A stretch of 64,000 nucleotides of DNA from Dolomedes plantarius (GCA_907164885.2 OU015494.1:3151268-3215267); one strand, 5' to 3'. Shown: positions 24,545 through 37,584, counted from the first letter of the stretch. Numbers and translations are program-made. Notes: generated from the sequence alone by a model not told the origin.

Positions 24545-25953
24545 CACTCATGGACAAAAAAATTAGCGCACCAAGAAGGAGTCGTCAAAATGAAACGAAA
24601 TTTTACATACGTAATGACTACTTTTATATAAGTAAATGATAAGAAAATCAAAGAAAAAGGATAATTTATTTCAGAGAAAAAGGCAAAAGAACGGAGGAGT
24701 TAATACTCCGTTGGACCCCCTCTAGCGCGAATGCACGATGCGATACGATCGGGCATTGAGTCATACAAGTTCTGTATGATGTCTTGAGACATTTCGTTCC
24801 ATATTTGCTGTAACCTTGCCTCTAGTTCGTTCAAACTCGTGGGATGCCCAACTCGTCGTCCCATATGATCCCAGATATGCTCGATTGGAGACAAGTCTGG
24901 GAATCGGGCAGGCCAAGGAAGGGTAGAAACAGTGCGGAGACAGTCTTGTGACACCCTTTCCGAATGAGGCCGAGCATTGTCTTGTTGAAAAATGGCTCCT
25001 GGGAGCCGTTGCATGAGTGGCAACACATGTGGTTGCAGGATTTCATGAACATACCGCTGGGCTGTCATGGTGCCACGGAACAATACTAGGGGTGACCGTG
25101 TATTGTAGGCAATGGCACCCCATACCATCACACCAGCTGTGGGAGCGATGTGTCGCTGTACAGCAAAGGCAGGATTGAAGCGTTCACCACGGGCTCTCCA
25201 CACACGAACACGATTGTCATCACTGCCGAGATTGAATCTGGATTCGTCGCTAAAGACGACCTGGTTCCATTCCGCTGCAGTCCAGTTTCCTCGTGCGCGG
25301 CAAAACTCCAAACAGAGGCGTCGATGGGTGGGCGTCAAGGGCAGCACACGTAATGGGCGCCGCGATACCAACTGTCCTTCAGCCAGGCGCCTTCGTATGG
25401 TTCGAGAAGACACACAGGCCCCTAGTGAAGGTGCTACCTGTGCCTGGATGGCGGCCGATGAAGCAGTTGGCTATACGCGTGCATTTCTTACGATGTGGCG
25501 GTCTTCTCGACGACTGGTCTGTCGAGGGCGTAGCCTGGTCTTCGTGTACAAGACATCTCTCGGGTCCACTGGTCCCAACACCTCCTCACAACACAATCAG
25601 AGCGGCCTAATTGACAAGCTACTCGCCTAACTGACCACCCAGCTTCCATCATCCCGACGATTCTCCCCCTCTCAAACTGCGACAACTGCTTATATTGTCT
25701 TCGAACACGGCGTAATGGCATGTCTATCTCAGCTCTTCCTTTGTAAATGATTCAGCACACTCAAACAAGCTTTGATTACCTGTTTTATACTCCACAGAGT
25801 ACGATGTTCAACGCCCTCTACCGGCTATACGTAATGCGCAATCACGCTGCATTTCTAATCATTTGCATATCTCCCCGACATGTACCTTCATTGCAAGTTT
25901 CGTTACGATCCCGCAATTATTTCTTGGTGCGCTAATTTTTTTGTCCATGAGTG
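24545..25953 (-). mobile_element. Tc1-type transposon with perfect 33-bp TIRs
   Basis: A 1409-bp element is flanked by TA at 24543-24544 and 25954-25955. The 33-bp terminal inverted repeats (24545-24577, 25921-25953) are identical and begin CACTCATGGACAAAAAAATT. One transposase pseudogene fills the minus strand. Perfect ends suggest fairly recent insertion despite coding lesions. Confidence 0.93.
24700..25721 (-). pseudogene. Tc1 transposase with one frameshift and one nonsense codon
   Basis: This is a DDE transposase that would excise and insert the element at TA dinucleotides. From the ATG at 25721 the N-terminal helix-turn-helix is intact (LSQFERGRIVGMMEAGWSVR). A frameshift occurs around 25527-25540, just after RRPG. 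In the downstream frame TAG at 25471-25473 replaces an expected Gln codon. From 25413 to the stop at 24700 the catalytic domain is open: VVFSDESRF (first Asp), IFQQDNARPH (second Asp), DLSPIEHIWD (Glu), ending IRARGGPTEY. I count 32 residues between second Asp and Glu, two fewer than the usual Tc1 DD34E. About 340 codons overall, a normal length. Probably inactive as encoded but could be cross-mobilised through its intact ends. Confidence 0.9.
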
Positions 25954-25955
25954 TA

Positions 25956-26631
25956 GTATTATAGGGATATCTAAGCAATGGATATAATTTAATACTGAAA
26001 ATAATCAGTCATTTATTTTTGGATATGTTTCACTTCCCATCTATCCCATTTTCTTGCGGCCAGCAACACCTTTACATAAAGTAAAATGGTCCTCATTCCA
26101 TAACTCGAATCAAATGTTTTTGGTTTTAGGTGATGATGCTATATTTCTGTAAAAATTTCAACGACTCGATTTTAAACGCATTTCATGGAAAAAAAAAACC
26201 ACGTTTTCACGATGTTTTTATTCAGCACAGGTTATATTTCATAGTTGCCGGCCATATGGCATATCCCGAATAAGGTTTCATAGGGAGCAATGTTTGCTCA
26301 CCTAAATGGTGCCCCCATAATAAAGTAGCCAGCAAACGGCGATCAATAACAACGCATTTCGAAAGAAAAAAAATTAATAAAGTACAACTGATAGGAATAA
26401 TAAGTTTAGGTAGACTGATTGGGACATCTTTTGCTGAAGAAGGGAAAATACACTAGGACCAGCCCGACTGTGAGGCTCAAATCAACTAACTTCGCTAAAG
26501 GTATTCAGTTAAGACATAAGTAATTTGCTGTTTCAAATTCTCACTTCACTTAGGTACTAGAAACTCATTTCCGTAGTGGCTGACTAAGCCAGAAATGATA
26601 GAAAAATACATGAAATGGAGATAAAGTTTGT
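25956..26631. other. Non-coding spacer
   Basis: AT-rich with a palindromic GGCCATATGGC near 26249. No gene recognised. Confidence 0.4.
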
Positions 26632-27138
26632 TTGCGTTTACAAAATATTTTGCATGACCATTTGGATGGGAGAAAGCTGTCGGCAAGGAGGGTATCATTC
26701 GAGCCAAAACATGAACAAGTGTACAATTTGGAGTTGTTTCAAAGAAATTTTGTAACAGTTTATGAAACATGGATACACCACTAACAGCCCAAACAGTTGA
26801 AAACGACGCAGACGGAGGAAAAGTTTCGAGGGGACACCCATGGTAGGGGGGGCCACCCATGGTAAGGGCAACGAAGAGTACTTGACAATGTTCCGGCTCA
26901 TTCACTGCGGTGGTAAAACTGTCCTTCTGCACGCTCGGTATTCTCCAGATTTGGTCCCCCTACACAACTGCATGTTCCTGAACATGAAGACATTTCTTGT
27001 AGGGTAGAAATTTGCCCAAGTTATTAGCGAAACAAACGCTTACTTTGCACAGCTGGTTAAGTCTGTTTCTATAGAGGGCATAAAAAAGTCAGGACTAAAT
27101 GTACCTACCGTAAGGGACATTATGTAGCGAAAAATTAA
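26632..27138 (+). pseudogene. mariner transposase relic
   Basis: Motifs of a mariner-like (DD34D-type) transposase appear in order across shifting frames. They are LHDHLDGRKLSAR (near 26655), LELFQRNFVTVYETWIHH (26731-26784, then a TAA), LDNVPAHS (near 26885), ARYSPDLVPLHN followed by FLNMKTFLVG and a TAG, and a C-terminal block ending at the TAA at 27136-27138. The first catalytic Asp is Tyr (TVYETW), the second is kept (DNVPAH), and the third lies in PLHN where Asp is expected, so it is lost. Several stops and frameshifts. No terminal repeats recognised. An old, dead copy. Confidence 0.75.
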
Positions 27139-28527
27139 TCAAAAATAAGTCGTTTTCATTATTTCCCCACTACCTTTGTACACACGTACTTTTTCTTCTA
27201 TTGGATGTAGTGGAACATACATTTTTGTAGGGATATTTAAAATTTATGAGCAATTTGATTAGCCATACCGTCAGCAGGGTAGACTGCACCAGGAGACAAT
27301 ACAGGTGTTATTCGAAAACTTAGTTTAGCCCCCTAATCTATCGCAATCTTTATTTTTCTCGCCAAGCGCAATAGTATGGTGTCATAAAGATTAGATTATT
27401 CATACAACTTTTGTTTGTTTTTATCCTTGCTGGCACCACTGTCGAAGAAACAACACTAATAACCTTTTCTATATACTGCATCCGTTATCTAAGGGATTGC
27501 CCGCATCATATGTCCGTTTAATTTAATATTCTACCATTGTTTATTATTGTGTTTTGGAAGCAGTTTTGATTGCATATTTCTTCTCTGTCTGGGTAGTAAC
27601 AGTTTTTTTAATGTATTATTGATTTGAATTTTCGTTGTATATATTGATGTATGTGTATAAATGCGTCTTTTACAGTGGAAAATCCATCCTCCGTGATCCT
27701 TCTGATATCAGCATTTTTAAACTCCCCAGAATGAAGCTACCGAATTATTTGATCATTCCATTTCTAGAAAACGTTAAACGGGTGAATGCACAGACTAACA
27801 AAATTGAGCTTGCATTCATACCAGCATTCACTTTCCAATCAAACGAATTTCTCGGCGCCTTTTCGAAGATGTTACATGCATGACAAGCATTTGTATCAAG
27901 TGGTAGATACAACGGAAGCATTGTTAGCGAAACTTTGAGTCCCAGCATGTTACTTCAGTAAATTATTACGCTGGGAAGATCTCTCTATTGTGTGTTCAGT
28001 AAGTATGTAAGAAATAGGAATGCTCTTAATCGGTATGTGCGGAGTTCATTTTAAAATGGACTTGTCACTTTACCAAGAAAAAACATTTCAAATAGTTAGC
28101 ATATCTCGTTTTAGTATTCTGTAGTAAATCTGTAGGTTAGACATAAAGTAACTTTGTTTTTAAAAATACTTTACACCTCTAATAAGCTCACATGATTTGA
28201 TAGTTTGTCTTATGCATCTTTTGAGATAAAAAGAAACATGCAATTTTCATATTTATTTAAGCTCCGATTTTAAATTAACTTGAGCCAATAATAACATACC
28301 ACTGCCATGACACGTTCCACCCACATCTGGAGACTGTCGAATTAGGCGGAAAGAAACAGGGTTTTTTCCATAAACGAAGCAAGAGTCCTTTTAAGAATAC
28401 ATAACAATTATAGTTAAGGAACTATACCTTACTGTTCTCGTTAATACAAATTTTCCATATTGCTTTCTCAGAACAGCCAGGACAGGAGTTCCTTTAAGGA
28501 TTTGGTAACTTGACTTGGAAGTATATA
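27139..28527. other. Non-coding region with one weak open frame
   Basis: An 82-codon frame at 27635-27883 is preceded by an acceptor-like TCTTTTACAG at 27675. It shows no recognised domain and no donor, so it is not called as a gene. The rest is AT-rich. Confidence 0.4.
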
Positions 28528-30186
28528 CAGTGGCTCCCAAAACTGTTCGTACACTTACTATTTTCAATGAAATAGGGGTCTATCCATTAATTAAAATGAA
28601 TATCTCAGAATAGGTATTTAATAATAAGATCTATAATCTATTCTTAACAAAACTACATGAAATATTTTTAAAACATAGTAAGACTTTATTTTTAAGAAAC
28701 CATTAATTAAAAAGTAACAAAAACTTTATCTCACAAAAGTCATCGTACACTGAAATATTTTCGAATTTCATAATTAAAATTATCATCTTGCGCTTTATTT
28801 TTACTTTTGAATTGTGGTGGCATTTAAAATATCGTTTGGCTTTAATTTTTGCTTGCCTACTCCGTAACATTCTATATATTATTTAAAAATGGCTCAGAGT
28901 CGCAAAGAAACAACAAACAGCATTCGAAAATTAATTATTTTTATCATAGTAGTGGTAAATCAGTTGGGAATATTGCTAAATTGCTTAATTTATCCCATTC
29001 TACTGTGCAGTATGTGATAAAACGCTTTAAAGAAGAAAATCGGATCGAAAACAAAGTAAGAAAAGGCCGTCCGGCAAACTTAACAAAACGTGATCAGAGA
29101 TTTATAATTAGAAAATTTGTGAAAAACCACGTTTGAGTGCTGTAAAAGTTTCTGCAGAATTTAATGAAACATTTTCTATTTTAATTTCCCCTAAAACTGT
29201 TCCACGAGTTCTTAGAGCAGCTTGATCACATGGGCGTTCTGCCCGTAGAAAATTTTTTGTGAGTGAGGAAAACAGAAAGCTTAGGTTTTCCTTCGCACTA
29301 TCAATGATAAATAAGCTCCAAACGTATTGGAATAATGTCTTATTTGCCGATGAAAGCAAGTTTAACATTTTTGGTTCCGATGGGCATATAATTGTATGGA
29401 GAAGAAAAAATGAGGAACTTAATCCCAAGAACTTAGTAGGAACAGTTAAGCATGGTGGTGGAGGTGTCCTTGTGAGGGGGTGCATGTCAGCATCAGGACT
29501 AGATAATTTGGTATTTATTGATAGCATAATGAATCATGCTGTTTATATAAATATTTTAAGAGACAATTTAAAATTATCAGCCCAAAATTCGGGTATTGGA
29601 AACAACTTTGTTTTTTATCGCGATAACGATCCTAAGCACACGACTCTCAACGTTCGCCTCTGGTATCTCTATAATTGTCCACAAGTTTTAAAAACACTAC
29701 CTCAATCGCCAGATTTAAACCCAATAGAACATATTTGGGGAGAACTGGAGGTTGGAGTACGAGAACACGATATTCACACGAAAAGCGAACTAAAAACAAT
29801 TATGATGGAAGAATGGATGAACATTGATGCAGAAATTACAAAAGAATTGGTGCAATCTGTTCCCAGACGTTTAAAAGCTGTTGTGGATGCTAAAGGATAT
29901 CCTACTAAATATTAATTTAACGAAAAATTAGAATATTTACTAATATGCAGAGATTTTTTACAAGCGTACGATGAATTTTGTGAGATAAAGTTTTTGTTAC
30001 TTTTTGATTACTGGTTTCTTAAAAATAAAGTTTTGCTATGTTTTTAAAATATTTCATGTAGTTTTGTTAAGAATAGATTTTAGTTCTTCTTATTAAATAT
30101 CCATTCTGAAATATTCATTTTAATTAATTGATAGATCCCTATTTCATCGAAAATCGTAAGTGTACGAACACTTTTGGGAGCCACTG
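28528..30186 (+). mobile_element. Tc1-like transposon with ~220-bp TIRs, copy 1
   Basis: A 1659-bp element is flanked by TA (28526-28527, 30187-30188). Ends begin CAGTGGCTCCCAAAA and the inverted similarity continues about 220 bp. Each terminal repeat holds an outer GTTCGTACACTTAC and an inner CATCGTACACT motif, the IR/DR arrangement in which transposase binds two sites per end. It is the same family and orientation as 55174-56838. Confidence 0.93.
28889..29915 (+). pseudogene. DD34E Tc1 transposase with several disabling lesions
   Basis: Compared with copy 2 (55538) the ATG at 28889 is followed by a one-base deletion near 28940 (the TTTTCATCAT stretch is shortened). A second one-base deletion lies near 29130, after KFVKN. 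A TGA at 29223-29225 replaces a Gly codon. The catalytic half is then open to the TAA at 29913. It shows VLFADESKFNIFG (first Asp), FVFYRDNDPKH (second Asp) and SPDLNPIEHIWGELE (Glu), with 34 residues between the last two. The VLVWGC of copy 2 is VLVRGC here. The N-terminus has a paired-like helix-turn-helix (IAKLLNLSHSTVQYVIKRF). Ends VVDAKGYPTKY. Inactive. Confidence 0.92.
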
Positions 30187-30188
30187 TA

Positions 30189-31040
30189 TGTACTGAAATC
30201 TTTAATATGACCAAGACCCATAAATCCCAGACTAATTACGCTTGAATGCGGGATCAATCCTTGAGAAAGCATTAATAACAGACGGAGACATCAAATTGTT
30301 TAATCCCTTCGATCGAAACTTGTGATGTCTGTTCCACAAGACTGAATTCTATCTGTTATTCCAGCAACATCATTTAACTGTGCTGAGTCCTAATTATCAG
30401 TGGGACGCTTTTTGGATTTTCGCATTACGAAATCTCGTTGTTAGGAATGGTTATTCACAGAGAGAAAACCTCTTTTTGTCGGAACTGCGCATAGGTAAAG
30501 CTATTCACTAACAAAGTAGGAAAATGACATGTATCTTTAAACGTTTAAATTGGATTAAATGTGCATTGTCTGATATGATGACATGGGAAAATGACGCCGT
30601 AACTTATTCAACTTAAGTATAAATTTCATTATACATTTGCTCGAGTAATTTCCCTCTTCTTAAAATAATGGAATCATACAGGCACGGAAAAAGGGTGTAT
30701 GTCGATTCGAACAGATGTTTCGCTAAAAGTGGGGATATCAGATCTCTATTACACGCGTTCGTAAGGAAGCCGTTCATTGCGTTGCTTCTAAACACAAAAA
30801 TAATAAATGGAATAAGATAATGACTGAGAGGAACCAGCGAATAATGATTCAAATTTGCAGAGAGAAATCGAAAAAGGCTTACGAGCATAAGTAAATGGCG
30901 GATATCATGTCGAAAAAGCCTCAAATTCAGCCCTATAGCAAAGGTAAACCACTTATCAGTTATAGCAATGCATTGAATGGCGCAAACAACTTTTGAAGTG
31001 GAGCCTCAACGACTGACAGTCTGTCGTTTGGTCTCCCAAA
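30189..31040. other. Non-coding spacer
   Basis: AT-rich. No recognised domain in the short minus-strand frame at 30613-30924 and no repeat landmarks. Confidence 0.4.
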
Positions 31041-31048
31041 ACATCCTT

Positions 31049-31255
31049 CGAATGGGAGACATCCAACTCGAAGCTTGCCAACTTCAGCGCTTGGATTCAA
31101 CTGTGGTGCATGGCGGTGGTTTCGTTATGATATGGGCTGTTTTTCCACGGTACTCTGTAGGTTCTCTAACTATTCTGAAGTCTTGGGCGTTGTACAATAT
31201 CGATTACCTTCGCACGGAACAATTCCAAGATGACCACCCAGCGCGCGTCTTGTGC
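31049..31255 (+). pseudogene. Tc1 transposase fragment
   Basis: The frame reads LEACQLQRLDSTVVHGGG, then FVMIWAVFPRYSVGSL, then IDYLRTEQFQDDHPARV. The V-HGGG-VMIW block and the FQDD block (second catalytic Asp) belong to the Tc1 catalytic domain, but about 25-30 residues that normally separate DYL from FQDD are missing. Neither the HTH domain nor the Glu motif is present, and no terminal repeats were seen. An internal fragment of a Tc1 family different from the two long-TIR copies. Confidence 0.65.
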
Positions 31256-31289
31256 CCACAATTGATTCAAACTACCTTTGCCGACAGCA

Positions 31290-31730
31290 CAGACAGTCAC
31301 CTGTCTTAAAAGACCGGACGCGCGGAACAGCAAGCTAGCTACAAAGGGGAACCGGAGACCGGAGGCGCCTAATCGGCTGGGAATGTAACCGGACAAAGAA
31401 AGAAGACGTTTCCCAGACCAGTCGAGAACTTTCAGCGGAGGTATACAAAGTCGCCGAACACCGGGAGTTGGTAAGTAAGTGATTTAGTCAGAGTTGGTTA
31501 GAGATGGAGTGAGAGCCAAAGCCGAGACAAGAGGCTGCTGGGCCTAGAAAGACTTGGATGAGCGACATCTCAAGTCTGACCTTCCTCGTCGATGCCGTAT
31601 GATCACACAAAGTTAATTTGTTTTATTTTGTAAATTTTTAAATAGCCTGTATTTAATCGAGAAATGCAATTAAAGCATGTAAATACAAAAAGGCTGGTAA
31701 TCTTGTTATTAAAGCGAAGTCCTTACAGCG
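31290..31730 (+). repeat. GC-rich LTR-like block
   Basis: This block is GC-rich (31310-31600) and then AT-rich, with TTTTAAATAGCC. It contains TGTCTTAAAAGACC near its start and ends around CCTTACA. The composition shift resembles the candidate LTR at 19405. No clear TG...CA boundaries or target duplication, so only a tentative solo-LTR call. Confidence 0.25.
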
Positions 31731-32837
31731 TATTACACCCAAGACTGGACATTCTACAAGACCATTCTACCGAAAAACTTTCCCAATACATGTGTATGGT
31801 TGAGGCACATCCAATTCAGCCGAACAACATAGTGTTCGCAGCCTTTAGATATATAGAATCGAGCTGTTATTCATAGAAACTTTTGGAGCTCGATATCATT
31901 TTTCTTAAAATCGGAAGCTGATTAACAGAACAAAATATCTCGTACACAATATGTATACCTTTGTACCACGAATAAATGCATCATTATCACATGTGCACGG
32001 TGGTTCAATTCCTTATTTGTCCCCACCCACTATAACCCATACAGGTTAACTCTTTCAGGGCACTCACTTCCAAAGTTATTTGTGAAACGAACGAGTTGGA
32101 CAAGTCTTACATCATAAAGCTAGAGGGCTTGAAAATCGTTGGACCAAATGGATCGACCTTATGTAGAAAAATAAAAATGTTTCACAATTTTGGCACGGAC
32201 TTATCGTATCATCACTACGGTCTATCTGATTTGAAATATTTTTATCAAATTACTAATTATATTTTTTTACCCACAGAATTTAAATCAATTATATATCATA
32301 CTAAATAATGCTCCGAGAGGCTTTGTTTAACGTCTGAAAATTACATTTTCTCTGAAAAAGAATCTACCCTTAACATATTTGATTTCAGCTATATTTAAAC
32401 AAACCTTCAAAAATTCACAAAATTAAAAGTTTACATGGTTAGGGGGGTCATATTTATTGAGTATTCATTAATTTCTTATTCATTATTATCTAATTTATTG
32501 TTCATTATTGTCATTAATTTATTCATTGCTCATTCGAATTTTAAAAAAAAGTTTAATTTTTATAGCCAAACTCAACAGAACGCGCACATGTTGATATTAG
32601 TTCATTTTTTTTAAAAATCCCACATTCTTAGAAATTGACGAGTTCTCAAAAGCGAAGACATATTATTAAGCTTTGTTAGCTGAGATATCTGTTGCCGGTG
32701 ATCATCGATATCCTGTAAGAGGGCAGCTATAGAAAAATGTGGGCATGATTTTTTTTAATCCAACCTTATGGAAACTATTCAATCTGATCGATTCAATGAA
32801 GAAACGACTCCAAGCTAATAATCATGCTAATGGATTA
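31731..32837. other. Non-coding spacer
   Basis: AT-rich. A cryptically simple TTATTCATTA-rich stretch spans about 32455-32540. No gene recognised. Confidence 0.4.
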
Positions 32838-33000
32838 CTATAGTTTGTGCACGCAGGGCACAGTGGCCCGGAAGCGATCTGAAGGTCTTACACTAACGGC
32901 GGCTGTCGTGGCTGCAATGTCCTCCAATTTACCTCTTGACTTGGTTCAAAATTACGGGACCGATATGGAAACACAAGCGGTGAAGTGGTCGCCCCCCGCC
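32838..33000 (+). repeat. SINE copy C (partial)
   Basis: The A-box-like ACAGTGGCCCGGAAGCGATC is present. Downstream are the family's conserved body blocks GGCTGTCGTGGCTGCAATGT and TTCAAAATTACGGGACCGAT, shared with the copies at 37190 and 58640. The B-box region is degraded. Confidence 0.6.
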
Positions 33001-36000
33001 ATTTCAGAGAACCGTAAGTCTACAAATACCTTTTCGTCCTCCTAAAAGTCAAATACTATTTCCTACTTTTTTCTTCAGCAAATGGTTTTTTGAAGATTAA
33101 AAAGCTTATTTTGTTGTTGAATTTTGTCTTGCATTTTATTTTGTGGCTAATACATAGTGCAAAAAGTTTTTACACCCACAGTTTAACTAAATTCCAGTAA
33201 ATTTTAAGGAATACTTTCTCATACGTCAGTTAATTTCTCATTTGAGTGCATTTACCTTTCATAAGTGCAAAGTATAAAACTTCTGACCGCTGTCATTTAT
33301 ATGTAATAAGTTATCAAATGTGTCATATGTTCACTTATTCCATACTTTTATTTTAAAATTAATCTTTATCCTTCCCCCTCCAGTTTTTGAAAGAAAGTAT
33401 CTATATATGCATAAAGTGTATGTGTCATCACGAAGCTTCTTTCTTTACCTTTATTGTTGTAACATTTAAATAAATATTGCCTATTGTTTTTCATCTACTT
33501 TTTGATGAAAGACTAACAATAAGAAACAGGGTGACAAAAAAACCGTTAACTAATGATCGACTTTTTAGCAAAAGGAATTGCTCGTGTTAAAAGACGTGCG
33601 TTTAATAGGTTATAGGCCTTTGTACTATTGTTTCGACATGAGAACTGACAAAAATTAAGGATATATTGCCAAATCCTTTTCTGAAATTCGAGAGGACGGC
33701 ATTGTTTCCTATTCACGTTAATTTAAACATTGCATAAGTCCATACATAAACAGTAGAAGGAATAAAATGTATTTGAACTGACTTTAAACTGTTGTGAAGT
33801 GTGACCATTCGCAATTTGTGTATTTAAAGTGCTACTTGTGAACATTTCAAGTGTACCGGTAATTTTTAAAATGTAACAAGTTCAAAGAGAAGTCATTGAT
33901 AAAATTCTTTTGGAAAGTTATTTCATTGAAAACTTTGGGATTCGTAAAAAAAATTCCCGATTTCACTAAGCCAGGGAGCAAGGACAAATTATAGTTTCAA
34001 CTAGCTTCAAGGAACTTCACACTGTTGTCCATGAAAGTCTCTAGTTCCATCTACTCTTACCTGTTAGATGCACAGCGATAATTTGAAAATGGCCTCTTTA
34101 CCTGCGGTCAGTTTAGTTCTCGTGTAAGTTTCCAAAACCAACCCCTCTACCAGTATCAGAGCAGGAGTTGAAGTTATACATGTATTATTAATGATTATTA
34201 AATAGTAATAATTTTGTGCGGGTTATCACAATGCATATATAAAAAATGATATTGCAGTTATTATTTAAAAACTGTATATACCTAGTAACTGATAATTTGA
34301 CTAATTTGAGTGGAAATAGTCAAATAATATATCCCACTTTTATTTTAACTCAAAGGATTCCCAGATTTTTTTTCGGTTGCATTTAACGTTATTAGTATAT
34401 CCAAATAAAATCCCTCCTAATGGTTTGTTTGAAATAGCAACAAACGCAATCAATATTGGCTAATATAGTTAACTTGTTAATTTGCTTGATAGTTCTACTC
34501 AGAGTTTTTTCCAAAAACAACGCTAACAGGGGCAAATAAATATTAATACAGTGAAGAGTTTCAACACGTCCGCCCTTCTCTCATCAATTCAAAGTTCAAA
34601 TGAGAGCCCACACTCAATGAGCTTCGGTTTTAACCTTTAACTGCTCTCATCAATATCAGCCTAACAACTGCCTTTATCTGCATCGTTTAACTTTGTAAAG
34701 TACTTAGTTAGAATTTTGCTACTGCTTGCTTATAGATGGCTATAGTTTTCGAATTTTTATTTAGGGAACTTGGATCCCTCCCACACGCGTAAGATGCTGC
34801 AACAACAATTAAAATTAATTGAACGAATTTAAATTTTCTAACTCGCCGACAGCTGTCATAAATTATCCATTTGGGAAAATTAAAAAAGGAACGCCTAACG
34901 CGAGTAACCAGGACAAATGGATACATTTAAGCGATGATATTTAATTTAAATACGTCTCTATGGTCATATGTAAACAATCTAGTCTTTTTTAATATGTTCA
35001 GAGTTACATGGATGATTGTTTCACTGTGATACAAAATAGTTTGGTACCATGCAACAAGATCAAATGTTTTGCATAAAAATTTTTTCACTCTTGCAAGGGT
35101 GATTTTTTCTCAGGCTTATAATAATACAGCAATAGTTTCAATAAATAAATTTTAATATTTTGAACTTACATTTTAGGGAAAAACGAACTGGTTCTTTGCA
35201 CCACCGATAGGAATTATAGAAAAATATCCTTCATTCTATCCATCTGACATCATTCTTATAAGAATAATTTGTAAATGCTTTAAAAGTGTTTAACTATAAT
35301 TTATATTTTTTCTCGTGTCGGAACTTTCTGAAGGTAGTCTGTCATTTTACGATCGCCAGATTGGAAAATTTATAGGTCAATGCAATAAAACAGGAATAAT
35401 CTTGCTGGGTGCACTTTCTGAACAAAGCCTTCTGAACTATGCCGGTTAGCTGCGACTCAATGGCATTTTTGAAAGGTATATGCCTCCAGAGAATATCCGA
35501 GTGTTCCCTTCCTATCTATAGTAAATACAGTTGCCTAGGGCATATATTCCCGGTTCTGTTCTCAGGCATTCAAAATCCCCCTCACCCTGGCAATCCATTG
35601 TACAACCTATAAAAACAGGTTTCACTCTTTCCTTTTCATAGATAAACGACAAGAGTTAAATGTTTTTCCACCTCGAAATCGGTTGCTGCATAGACCTTAT
35701 GGAAACTATCTCGATTCCTACTTAAAATGGATCGCAAGTTGTCCGTCATTAACGACTATACACAAACTAAAAGCGTTCTCTTTCGTGTAACAAAAAATTA
35801 ACCGTAACGTTCCAAACCAAACCAAAACATTCTATTACTCGTAAAAATATTTTCATTTATTTTTATTTTTAAACATTTTTTAAAAATCTAATTCATTAAT
35901 TGTGAATTAGATTTTATTTTTTTAAATCAGATTTCTTATCACGTTGCCATAATGACTACGGTAAATATTTTGGAAAGCTCCGTAAATTTTGTGAGAGAAA

Positions 36001-37189
36001 TCCTTCTTTCGTTTATACACCAAAGTTAGGAAGTCGTTTCTCCTTAAAAATTTTAATTTATATGAAAACATGCAGAATATTGCTTCTTACTTAAAAATTT
36101 AGGAGTTAGTAAACATTGTAAAGAGTTCACGTGATGAGAGTAATAGTTAACAGTTTCATTAGAAATTAATATATTATAAAAAAGCAATTTATGAAACTGT
36201 GACAATATTCTCAAATAAAAACTTCAATATACAAGGAAATATGCCATTAAATATTTGTGTTTGCTGTATCCAAAATGGGCTAAAACGAGTTATCAAACCA
36301 GGCATGTTTTAAAAATCAAGGGTACAAGAAGCTAAGTCCGATTCCACTCCTAAATATTTTTATTCATCACTGAAAATTTGGGATATGTGAAACAAAACAC
36401 AAACATGTTAGTTTTCAATACCGTTTTTCTGAAAACTACGACTTTTGGACTGACACCCTTTACACAGCAAACACAGATACATTGTAAGGTTGGTGAGAGA
36501 AGTGGCTGATATCTCTTGATGGTATAATTTGACTCCAAATCCATCAATCCATCATAAAAGGAGAGGTTCTCGGCTCGATTCCCGAGTTCACCAGTTTAAC
36601 CTTAAGTGAAGTAAAAATGTATCAGTACATTCCAGATGGGTCCTCGTTATCGCCTGAGAAATGTTCGATATGAAAAATTTTCTTCCTATGCTGCGTGATC
36701 TATTTGAAGTGTGAAACAAACCCTTCCAACTGAAGAGAAAGCATCTGCGGACATTTTGAAGAAAGCACCTGCCCTACGACAAAAATCGTTTTAGCGCGAT
36801 GACAAGCGTAGTCCGTTCCTTATTCCTACGGCTACTTTGTTTCCGGTCGCCCATCCCAACCACAATGCCTTAGAGTCTTAACGTTCCCCGAACTCAAACA
36901 AAGTAAGGTTAAAGCTGGTCGATTTAGCTGGGGAATAGTCATTCCAATGAATTTCGTGTATTTATATCCGCTCACCCTCAGCAATTATTAGAGGTCAGTG
37001 TTCAGCTCTGGGAGATAAAAAAAAAAAAAAAGCGCTCATCCAAAGATAAACAAAGAAAGTAAAGATAGCTACATGCGTAAGTTGGACGTAGACAGGTGAA
37101 TAGCAGTGAACAACAAGCAGGCAAAGGGAACAGATGAATTTAGATAAATACATAAAAGAGAATGAAACATGTCAATTTTTAACGTAGGA
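33001..37189. other. AT-rich non-coding region
   Basis: About 4.2 kb without recognisable gene or element. A 13-bp-arm palindrome (AAAATCTAATTCA / TGAATTAGATTTT) lies near 35884-35916. A B-box-like GGCTCGATTCCCGAG sits at about 36572 without a clear A box. An A-run is at 37018-37031. Confidence 0.45.
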
Positions 37190-37432
37190 TTACGTTTCGG
37201 TGGCTCGCTTGCCAGTAATCTGAGGGTTGCGGGTTCGATGCCGGTCGCTGATCAAAATCCACCGCCGTGTTCACTAAAATCTGTCGTGGCTACAAGTTCT
37301 CAAATTTATCTCTGGAGGTGTGGGGTCAAGTGTTCCGGTCTCGTCACTTGACTAAGTTCTAAATTACGGGACCGGCTTGTAGGGGGTAGTGCTGGCCTTA
37401 AATGAATGGCCAGTAGTCTTGCGGTGTGAACA
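37190..37432 (+). repeat. tRNA-derived SINE, copy A
   Basis: The head has an A-box-like GGTGGCTCGCTTGCCAGT and a B box GGTTCGATGCC about 35 bases on, the internal RNA polymerase III promoter layout. The body shares ATCTGTCGTGGCTACAA, GGTGTGGGGTCAAGTGTTCC, GGTCTCGTCA and AAATTACGGGACCG with the copies at 32838 and 58640. It ends near the (TA)n tract at 37499. Confidence 0.72.
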
Positions 37433-37498
37433 ATTCACATCCGGGCGAAAGTCTAGAACGACAAGTGCCTCCGCATTTCAAATTATTATTATATAATA

Positions 37499-37499
37499 T

Positions 37500-37579
<80 letters not shown>
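37499..37579. repeat. (TA)n tract, left flank of mariner copy 2
   Basis: A TA microsatellite runs directly into the left end of the DD41D element at 37580. The matching tract at 38886 suggests one original array split by insertion. Confidence 0.95.

Positions 37580-37584
<5 letters not shown>

Noticed and set aside
25112..25630. 172-codon plus-strand frame opposite the Tc1 transposase
   Set aside because: Antisense shadow of the GC-richer transposase sequence; it contains no motif of its own.
27635..27883. 82-codon frame after an acceptor-like TCTTTTACAG
   Set aside because: No donor, no recognised motif, AT-rich composition and no neighbouring exon; kept only as a note.
36560..36600. tRNA gene suggested by GGCTCGATTCCCGAG
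   Set aside because: No matching A box, acceptor stem or cloverleaf; at most an old tRNA-derived fragment.
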